Shown: positions 56,461 through 64,000 of the stretch, in pieces
Layout of the letters: each line of letters begins with the position of its first letter
Position numbering within the stretch: the first letter of the stretch is position 1
Assembly (NCBI GenBank): GCA_031841125.1
Contig: CM063113.1
Coordinates: 29,161,312 to 29,225,311 of the forward strand
Direction of reading: 5' to 3'
Length of the DNA: 64,000 bases
Source of the DNA: Acanthococcus lagerstroemiae
Lineage: Eukaryota > Arthropoda > Insecta > Hemiptera > Eriococcidae
Made by a program: the position numbers and the translations under genes
The notes under the pieces: model-generated
Database searches by the model: none
Told to the model about the DNA's origin: nothing
Seen by the model: only the letters and a program-made list of their open reading frames with translations

Positions 56461-56878
56461 GTAATAGTGAGCTCCACACGAATATTCACAGATAAGACTG
56501 TGTAGGTGTGTATGTTCGTTCGTAGTACACTTCCCAATGTACGTCCGACTACAGGTGGCGACAATGTCGTAGTGGTAAATCTGCGCGTCGGCGTCAAATG
56601 GTATACTGCTTTGTGACTGGCTTCAGCTCGTTTGCTCGTTCGCTCCTTGTACCTTACCGCACTTCGCAGAAACAATGTGGTTTTGATTTGAATTTTGAAA
56701 TTATTAGTTCGTTATTTGTTGATTGATCAGGTAAGATTTATAATCATGTTATTGTGTATTATTGTTGACGTTCTAATTATATTGTGTGCATAATGATATT
56801 AGGAGGAGTCTCTTTGTACACACAGCACATGATACTTATCTGTGCGGCTAAGTATTCTGAAAATATTTGATAAACATG
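56461..56878. other. Core of the 5.1-kb element, no gene
   Basis: No conserved coding segment recognised. Confidence 0.4.
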
Positions 56879-57237
56879 GTGTCTATCAGAGCAGTGCACG
56901 ATACGAGTATATACTCATGTGGTATTCGGTATCGTATCGCTTAAAACGATACCAAATAGTATCAGCCGATACCGAGTATATATATACTTGGTATTGTAGC
57001 GACAGGTAGTCGTTTTCGTGATTTGGTATCGACGATAAAGAGGTATCACTGATAAGGCATCACTACTGCACCTCCTAAAATACAGTGCTAATCATAAAAC
57101 GATTCCTGACTGAGTATTACTCGGTACCTATCCTATCCGTGAAACCGACTACCAACTATGTATGTAGTTGGTAGTCGGTTTCACCAGTACGATACCCGAG
57201 TACCAATATCGGTATCGTGCACTGCTCTGGTGTCTAT
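56879..57237 (+). mobile_element. hAT-type MITE with perfect 18-bp ends and perfect 8-bp duplication
   Basis: Element 56,887-57,229 begins CAGAGCAGTGCACGATAC and ends with its exact inverse. GTGTCTAT flanks both sides (56,879-56,886 and 57,230-57,237). The interior is rich in GGTATCG/CGATACC and AGTATAT words, many of them mutually inverted. Non-coding. Confidence 0.92.
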
Positions 57238-58330
57238 AGGACCCTTATGGTCCCCAGAAGTTTCCCATTTCAGGAAGTGGTCCCTCAAAAGTCTGAATTT
57301 CTTCTTGATTTTCACTTCAGATGCAATGGTTTTCAGGGATCATCTTGTGCGTGATTAAAAATGGTGCTCTAAATTACTCTATCTCCAAAATCCTCAGGAT
57401 TCCTGATTTTGATTACTACAAGTATGCTTGGTATATTATGTAGATTATGTTTTCAACTCCACCACAATTTTTTATCAACGCTCGCATTCTTAAATCTAGA
57501 ATTATGTGTAGTTGAGGGAGATGAATGTTTTTCTGTAATAAACTGTTCAGACCATCCAGTTAAATTTCAATATTATATTTCTAATAAACGTTGGTTACAA
57601 TTTGGAGGGAAGAGGGATGGGGGCTTGACCGAAAATAGTGTTTGAAATAGTTCTATAATCCTTGGGGGTCTCTGTATTAGCCAATAACTCGCTTGTTGTA
57701 GCCCTCCACAGGCTCCACAGTGACTCGTATGGGTCTAAAACAAAAAGAGACTGATGAAGTAATTTTAAACCGAACTTAGCAACTCAAAGTAATCTATTTC
57801 TGATATTTCAAAGATGAACAGTCGTCACCATTTAACCCTTCGGGAATTGTTAGAAAAGTTACCTTGGCTCTAAATAGGGCAGCAGCAATTTCCAAGTCCC
57901 CGCTCAGATTGAAAAAAAGTAATCTCTATTCACAAAAAACCTGCCCTCCTATCACTGCTTCCGCCTTCGAAGGGAGTTGTCGATGGTAATAGTTTAATTT
58001 TTGCATAACTTACAAAAGCAGGGGTCAGGGAAAAGCAGCCCATCAGCTTGTGGTATTTGAATGTCAAATATTTGCTATCCATTAGAGAGCGATCCGCATT
58101 TTTATGCCCTGATTGATTCCAAAAAATCGAATATGTATTTCTAAAGTTTCAAGGAAAGTAATTGAGAGCTTAATTTATCTTGTTGATGAACCTGTTCTGA
58201 ATTTTCCATGGGGTCAAAGGCAAGCTGATGATAACTTTTGATAATTGTATCGTTGTTCAGATTAAATATGAGATTTCCCTAGTTAGCTGAGTAATGTGAG
58301 GTTTGTTTTTGCTCCCGGATAGTTTAACAT
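57238..58330. other. Core of the 5.1-kb element, no gene
   Basis: An open frame at 57,409-57,645 (78 codons) is not recognised. Nothing else seen. Confidence 0.4.
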
Positions 58331-59094
58331 GTTAAAGCGCGTTCTAGATGGTCAGTAATATTGACCTCAAAAAATTTACATCCAGAATCGAGAAATCCAG
58401 AAATATTGACCATTTTATACACGATCAATGTTGGTTCCCTAGATGATCAAAAACTAGCAAGACTGAAAGTGTAAATTATCAGCATTTAGTGTTTCTTTTA
58501 TTGGTGTATTACATATATTTAGTTGGGCCTATTCGAGGTCTGCTACGAGACAGAGTATCTAAGTTTTTGTCTGTATAATAATTATTATGAGTTATTTGGA
58601 TCTTAGAATTGCGGCGTTTGCTCTGCGATTGTGATATGATTGGATTGTGATGTTTTACAAAGAAGGCAATGAAAGGTGCCTCTCAATCACTTATCACTTC
58701 TAAAAGAAATGATTGCTACTCTTCTTTTTTGCGCTGAGCACCGGCTCATGCTTCTTCTTTTTTCCTCATCTTCACCATCCGAGACATAAAGACATAAACC
58801 AGGAAAAGAAACTGGAAAAACTTCCACCAAATTTCTTTCCTCATTACCAAACCAAACTGCCGTCACGTATGCATTAACTGATGAAATCTTTCCAAACAGT
58901 GTTTTGATTCTTGACAGGGCATCAGGAATATCAAATTGATTCTCATATTCTTAATACTCGTTCAATTTCTTGTTCTCGTCTCAATTTTTGATGATCGCAT
59001 CAATATTTTTGTCCCCATTTTCCGACACAGTCAATAAATTCGTCAAGAGTAGCAATATTAGTCAATATTATTGACCATCTAGAACGCACTTTAC
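58331..59094. mobile_element. 764-bp element with ~35-bp inverted ends
   Basis: Left end GTTAAAGCGCGTTCTAGATG followed by GTCAGTAATATTGAC; the right end (59,058-59,094) is its inverse with a few mismatches. ACAT occurs directly outside both ends. The ATATTGACCATCT words recur inside. No coding region recognised; a non-autonomous DNA transposon. Confidence 0.75.
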
Positions 59095-59947
59095 ACATGT
59101 GCATCGAAAATAGGATTTTTCGCTTGGTTCAGTTTTTTTCCAGGTCATTTTACGCATCCCTCAGCCCCATTCAGCTTCGAGAGAATTGAAAGAGAGGCTA
59201 GTGTCTGAAATCTCAGTGCCCTGTGCTCTGTTCGGAGTCAGACGCACCTGGAATAGAAGTCAGTTTACCTTAGATATGAAATCAAAGATTTGATGGAACA
59301 CCAATTTCAGTGTATTATGGTTGAAAATCTGAAAATGTAGAATCTAACGTTATCCTTTCCCCCTTGTGGAGCCCACAGAAGTGAATTTAGGAGAAAATAT
59401 ATTTTGGAAGTGAACTAAGTAACACAGGCAATGGTTCCATTAACCTTTGGAGGACGATAGGAAGTGACCACCAGCGAGCTTGTAAAAAGAAAATCTTGGC
59501 CCCCTGGAGAAAAAAGAGTGGAAGTTTAAATCTCTCTATAATTACAAACCTTGCCCGTTCTGTTTTCCTGCCTACTCCGTGCCTCTGAAAATCTTACTGA
59601 CGCCTGAGATGTCTTATCCATCTATATCGCCGTGGCCCCCTCGGTGATCCACGGAGGAGGGGGCAAGGACATGGGAGATAGAGATGGGCTTGTGAGAGTG
59701 AGGAGTAAAGAGTTGTTAGAATAGTAGAAAGAGTAGAAGACGTCGGGAAGGTCTCCAGAATCTCTCTTTTTCTATACTAAATAGATTTGTTCTAACCCTT
59801 CATTTTGAATAAATTCCCAGATAAGACCTGTTCTGCTCTTGCTCATGCTTCCAAAAAACTTGCAAGCTGCTGACATCTCTTATCCACCAGTACCTTCGCT
59901 ACAGTTTTCGGAGATTCTCGCAGGAGGGAAACATGGGGGAGGTGGAG
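59095..59947. other. Core of the 5.1-kb element, no gene
   Basis: Nothing recognised. Two partly similar segments near 59,585-59,630 and 59,840-59,890 (TGACGCCTGAGATGTCTTAT / TGCTGACATCTCTTATCCAC) hint at an old internal duplication. Confidence 0.35.
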
Positions 59948-60112
59948 CAGGGCCGCATACAGGGGGCTATGACCCCCCCCCCGGTACGGCCATGCGCTTA
60001 AAAATTCAGGGAAATGCGGATCTCAGAAATATTAGAAAATAAATTTAGTTTAAAAATACCCCATATGTTAAGTCAATCCTACCCCCTCGCCATATTCCTG
60101 GATACGGCACTG
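59948..60112. mobile_element. 165-bp hAT-like MITE, decayed
   Basis: Begins CAGGGCCGCATACAGG and ends CCTGGATACGGCACTG (inverted with a few mismatches). Flanking octamers AGGTGGAG and CGGTAAAG agree at five of eight positions. Confidence 0.55.
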
Positions 60113-60889
60113 CGGTAAAGACAGATAAGGAGAATGGACAGAGAGGTAATGTGGTGCTGGAAGAAAGTGAGAGGTTGCAGTTTGGTCCTTCAGTATTGTT
60201 TAACATTAATGCTACCACTTTTTCTCAAGAAGAATGACTTGCTTTTTATGGAAAATAATACAACATTTTTTGGATTTCCCATCTGCTCGTTACATATTGC
60301 ATTGGGTGCATGTACTTTTTCATAAAATGAACGTACATGGGTGCAGCTATAGTTATACTAATCCTCCTTGCATGTATGTAGCTAGGACAGTAGAGTTGAT
60401 TATTAATCCTCATTTTAGCCTCTGGGCAATTCTCCCAGTAACTCGTAATTTTAAGTTGTTTTTTTTGTTTGTTTTTTTTTACCTTTATTTTGTTCGCTTT
60501 TCTAGGAGCAGCTTTAGGAAAGGGACGCAATTCTTCCGGTGAAACTAGTCGGCTATTTTTGTTACAGTTGTTAACTAGACCACTTCCACTAGATACAAAC
60601 TGAGTTTCACAGTTTTCAGCCAATGAAGAACCATATTGGATGACGGATGTGATTATTCAAGTCCTTTAGACTGAATGGAATTGGTGTTTGAGGATTTTGA
60701 GTTAATGCTGGACTGTTTTGGGTACCATTGATGCTAGAAGAATTGGAGTTGGATTTGGCCTGTCTGTTGGAAATGAACCTCAGAAATCATCTTCTGTGAA
60801 TATGCCTTTGTTAAACATATTTTTTTGTAATAAAATTTCGAAAAAATAAAATGGAGAATTTTATTTAACTATCTCAACCGTTGCTATAA
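60113..60889. other. Core of the 5.1-kb element, no gene
   Basis: The open frame on the minus strand at 60,246-60,623 is low-complexity in part and not recognised. Confidence 0.35.
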
Positions 60890-61205
60890 TGAAACGCATG
60901 AAGCGATACGCATCTGAATGCTACATTTAGATACACGGCGTTCTGCAGCTGGAATCAAATACGCTGCAATACGCAACTGAAATAAAATACGCTGCAGTAC
61001 GCAGCTGAATGCTATTTATTAGGTACGCGGCGTTCTGCAGCTGAAAAACATCACGCTGCTATACGCGCCTGACAAGTAATTAAAATTGAACGCCGCCATG
61101 CGCAGCTAAATTACTCAAACGCTATGCTGCGAAGCTTTCAAAAAAGTCTCACCGCTGTAGGGCGTTACGCTGCGGCACAACGTTATGCTTTTCGCTGCTA
61201 TTTCA
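60890..61205. repeat. Right subterminal repeats of the 5.1-kb element
   Basis: ACGCTGCAATACGCAACTG, ACGCTGCAGTACGCAGCTG, GCGGCGTTCTGCAGCTG and similar units, each combining GCTGC and GCAGC in inverted order, as in the left subterminal region. Confidence 0.75.
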
Positions 61206-61228
61206 TCGTCTCATTCTTGCCATAAGGG

Positions 61229-62545
61229 TTCCTTACTTTACCCGCTTTTTCATTTCAAAGTACCTTCCATTCCTGTCTGTTAGTGTACTTTGGCCTTTAA
61301 ATCTGTGTATATATTACCGTTAATGTGTATAATTAGTTAAAATGTATAATTTCATAAGATACGTATCAATTTTCTGACCTTCATTCTTTCTCGTATTGAT
61401 AAATTGGGGTGAAATTCGGCAAACCTGCAATTTTCATTTGTCTACACATCATTGAGAATTTCCAGCCCTATCGATTTCAAAGATCGTTATACAGAGGCCA
61501 AAAACAATCAAAAGTTCTGGTTTCTCACAATTCAGAGCCCTTGGAAGGGGTTCTTTCAAAGCAGTTGAGCTGAAACTTTGAATTGTTGTGTAAACAGACA
61601 AAAATTAAAGACCTCCAAGATTTTGAGCCAATTATCTTGTAAGGAAAGGAATCAGGGGCCAGAAACTAGTGAGAATTTCAATGAAATTATATACTTTAAC
61701 TGATTATACACATTAACGGTAACATATATACCTTGATTATGTCTATAATATTGTTCGTGCACTCCTTGTCTCCTTAATCCTTCTAACATACAATCGCGTT
61801 ATATTACATCAAATAATGCCTTTTTATAGGTAGATGAAAATAATGTGTACTTCTATGTTGTACTCGTTACATTTTTCTGTTATAGTTGGTTCATTGTGTG
61901 CAAATTGTCTATTGTCGAGCAGTTATTTCTCCTAAAACCCGCCTATTTCCTAGGTTGCGGTAATTCTAGTAAATTTTTCATACAATTTGCTATTATCTTG
62001 AATAATATTTTTGCTATAGTTTGTCCTAAACTTATTAGTTGGTAATTTTCTATCTTATGCTTCCTTCCTTTTTTATGGATAGTCATCATATCAGATTCTT
62101 TCCATGTTTTTGGTATGGATGTACTTGCTATTACTTTGTTGCACAGTTCTGTTAGTTTTCGAGTAAGTGTTTCTCCGCCGTATTTCATTATTTCGTTTGT
62201 TATTTTGTCTGATCCTGGTGTTTTCTTGTTTTTTAAAGTTTTTTATTACTTGTTCGACTTCCTCGTATAACAGGAGGTGTACTTTTTCTTCGTATTGTTT
62301 TCCAGTCTCTGTTTTCTTTTCTTTGTTACTGTTTTGGCTGGATCATTGTATAAGTTTTCATGGTATATTCTGTAATTGTATTGTTTATCTCCATTCTATT
62401 TGTATATCTTGTCACTCTGTGGGTCTTCAATGTACAAGGAGGTATGTTGTCCATTTTTTCCATATTGCGAAGTTTTTATGTATGGTTTTTGTGTTCCTTG
62501 TTGTTTCCATTATGGATTGTAACATTCTCTATTTTTATTTTTGTT
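61229..62545 (-). pseudogene. RTE-clade retrotransposon, 5' half (minus strand)
   Basis: Minus strand from about 62,545: YDDPAK-type linker, EEVEQVIKNF and TPGSDKITNEIMKYGGETL, then LTELCNKVIASTSIPKTWKE, SDMMTIHKKGRKHKIENYQL and LISLGQTIAKILFKIIANCM. Near 61,250, YFEMKKRVK is followed by a stop (TAA where the family has the Gln codon of RQGD). The 5.1-kb element begins right after. It is the upstream half of 55,376-56,089. The N-terminal endonuclease is not seen. Confidence 0.8.
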
Positions 62546-62562
62546 GAAGATATGTACAAGAT

Positions 62563-63500
62563 AGTCTAGATTATTAAATGCATTATACATGTTGTTAGAC
62601 TGATTCCCATGTAATCCGCAGTGATGTGAAATTCATGTAGGTTCAAGGGATGTCCTATAAGTATGGTACATATGTTTTTCTACGGCGAACAAAACGAGCT
62701 AATTGCTTAAAATGCCAGGTGGTTATAGAGGAGTAGGTAAACTAACAAAGGATATCATTGGGTTCGCGTTGTGTGCATTAGCATATGTTGTGACCTTTGT
62801 ACAGATGCATAGTTCTATATCTGAGTACCAGAAGACTGAAATACGCGCAGTGATTCGCTATCAACGCGTTTATTTCAATCTTCATGTACATAATACATTA
62901 CTACTCATCTTTGCATAGGTCACAACATAATGCTAATGTACATAACGCGACCGCAATGATGTTCCTTGTTAGTTGACCTACCCCACTATAACCATCTAGC
63001 ATTTTAAGCCGCTGACTCGTTCTGTTCGCCGTAGAAAAAAATGTGTACTTTACTTAGAGAACATCCCTCATAGATAATACATGGTATACTTAAATTTAAG
63101 CTCAATTCATCCATTTTTGCAGTCATGCTGTTAGTACTCCTCTGCCTACCACCCGCCTCAATTACGATGGCAATTATTGTTTTTTCAAGCCCGGGAGCTG
63201 TTCTGTGTACCACCTTTTCATACAATTCGCAACAGAGAATCATCTTTGAATCGAGCCATGCTGTTGTACAATGAGGTTCTCAAATTGGACAAAACAATCG
63301 ACATATTCTATGACAGCAGGAAAGTAATCACTAGTAAACTGACGCAGGCTCTAAATAAGGAATATGGAAACAACAATTAACTTCGTTCACTCTCAGCAGA
63401 AGAGAAATAAGTAAATAAAATAGAATGAAATGAAAAAATGTTGCGTAAGGGATGAAGGGTGGAGCGGGTAAGGGTAATTATAATTAATAGTAGTCTTGTA
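62563..63500 (+). repeat. ~940-bp interspersed repeat, second copy
   Basis: Direct-orientation counterpart of 54,248-55,210. The two copies stand on either side of the minus-strand RTE copy. Divergence between the copies is visible by eye (point changes and small indels), so they are not products of a very recent event. Confidence 0.85.
62682..63033. repeat. ~350-bp hairpin within the second repeat copy
   Basis: Same foldback structure as 54,373-54,736: ACGGCGAACAAAACGAG pairs with CTCGTTCTGTTCGCCGT, and the inner arms correspond. Confidence 0.75.
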
Positions 63501-63849
63501 ATATTGACATAGTATTATTACGATTTTGAGTATTATTATTTCATTTTTCCGGCGTCGTCCTGTTGTTGGCCATCTGGCTGTTGGGCAGCACATTTTAAAT
63601 AAAAAAAATTATTTTTCTTTCTTTGATTTGATGGAAAATGGGTGTACTTCGTACTTGCCCAGTCATATACCGTTTCATGTAAGCGAGGTCTCATTCGCAC
63701 TGTATCCTTCTTCGAAATGGGGAGGGGCAAAATCAAAACTGCTTTATGAGTAGTTGCCCTTTTGCGCCCGTTGTACTGGGACCATGCTCTACAATTACTA
63801 AGGAATATTTCATTCAAAAATATAGTCGGTATCCTTTAAAAGGTGTCCA
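63501..63849. other. No recognisable gene
   Basis: AT-rich with short open frames on both strands that resemble nothing. Confidence 0.4.
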
Positions 63850-64000
63850 CAGGGCCGTACCGACCGGGGGTGGTTCACCCCCCTTTATTGGTCAAAATAA
63901 TATAAAAAAACAATGGGTTGAGACGGAGAGGAGGGCGGACCTATGACTGATTATACCCCTAGTACTCAGATCTCAGGGAAAAAATGTATCTTAATCCTAA
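63850..64000 (+). mobile_element. Possible left end of another hAT-type MITE
   Basis: CAGGGCCGTACCGACCGGGG resembles the start of the MITE copies at 25,764 and 38,752. The right end would lie beyond the window, and the interior does not obviously match. Confidence 0.4.

Larger units (their letters stand above)
56090..61228. mobile_element. 5.1-kb unclassified DNA element with subterminal CGCAGCG palindromes, inserted in an RTE copy
   Basis: Ends CTTATGGCAA and TTGCCATAAGGG are inverted. TTCC flanks both sides (56,086-56,089 and 61,229-61,232; GGAA on the minus strand). Removing the element and one GGAA leaves the RTE coding frame continuous across the junction, which supports a true 4-bp target duplication. 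Both subterminal regions carry many copies of GCTGCG/CGCAGC. The core holds no recognisable transposase and contains three smaller insertions. Superfamily unknown; 4-bp duplications occur in several (for example Sola1, Academ, Ginger). Confidence 0.8.

Noticed and set aside
54248..63500. LTR retrotransposon with long direct repeats
   Set aside because: No TG...CA ends, primer-binding site, polypurine tract or gag-pol inside. The enclosed coding DNA is an RTE element on the other strand.

Overview
The window is a piece of a eukaryotic, most probably arthropod/insect, genome. It is made almost entirely of mobile elements in different states of decay. The insect reading rests on the element types (a Polinton/Maverick of the kind found in insects, R1-clade and RTE-clade non-LTR retrotransposons, a Penelope-like element, many short hAT-type elements with 8-bp target duplications). 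The species cannot be named from the sequence. I recognise no host protein-coding gene, tRNA, rRNA or CRISPR array.

Region 1 (about 1-14,512) is the standout: a nearly complete Polinton/Maverick (polintovirus/adintovirus-type) element. It has terminal inverted repeats of at least 945 bp, each carrying the same 261-codon gene. Between them, all on the minus strand and tightly packed, lie: protein-primed DNA polymerase B, FtsK/HerA-type packaging ATPase, a DUF8207-type protein, a coiled-coil protein, retrovirus-type integrase, a phospholipase-A2-domain virion protein, a basic adenovirus-pVI/pX-like protein, an adenain-type cysteine protease, a penton-like and a double-jelly-roll-type major capsid protein. 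This is a full replication + integration + virion set. Polymerase, integrase and capsid genes each carry a one-base frame change, and the protease lacks a usable in-frame ATG, so this copy looks inactive unless these are assembly errors at homopolymers. Nearly every gene start has a TATA-like motif running directly into the ATG. That looks like a compact virus-style promoter and is, to me, the most interesting candidate system here. A GC-richer stretch (12.12-12.98 kb) looks like a later insertion. The window begins inside the left repeat, so the outer left end and the target duplication are not visible.

Region 2 (14.5-31.5 kb) holds a minisatellite next to the Polinton, an RTE fragment, an R1-clade retrotransposon whose 5' part is inverted (the twin-priming signature, with a 15-bp target duplication), a hAT-type MITE, a long hairpin, a Penelope-like reverse-transcriptase remnant and a 44-bp minisatellite.

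Region 3 (31.5-48 kb) holds a 601-bp MITE with long perfect ends, a 2.2-kb hAT-like element with a perfect 8-bp target duplication, internal duplication and a nested MITE, a 5'-truncated Jockey/CR1-like retrotransposon, another MITE copy and two RTE fragments.

Region 4 (48-64 kb) shows clear nesting. An RTE copy is split by a 3.2-kb foldback element with 1.1-kb arms and a TA duplication. A second, minus-strand RTE copy is split by a 5.1-kb unclassified element with subterminal CGCAGCG palindromes and a GGAA duplication. That element itself contains three smaller insertions. A ~940-bp repeat containing a long hairpin flanks the second RTE copy on both sides in direct orientation.
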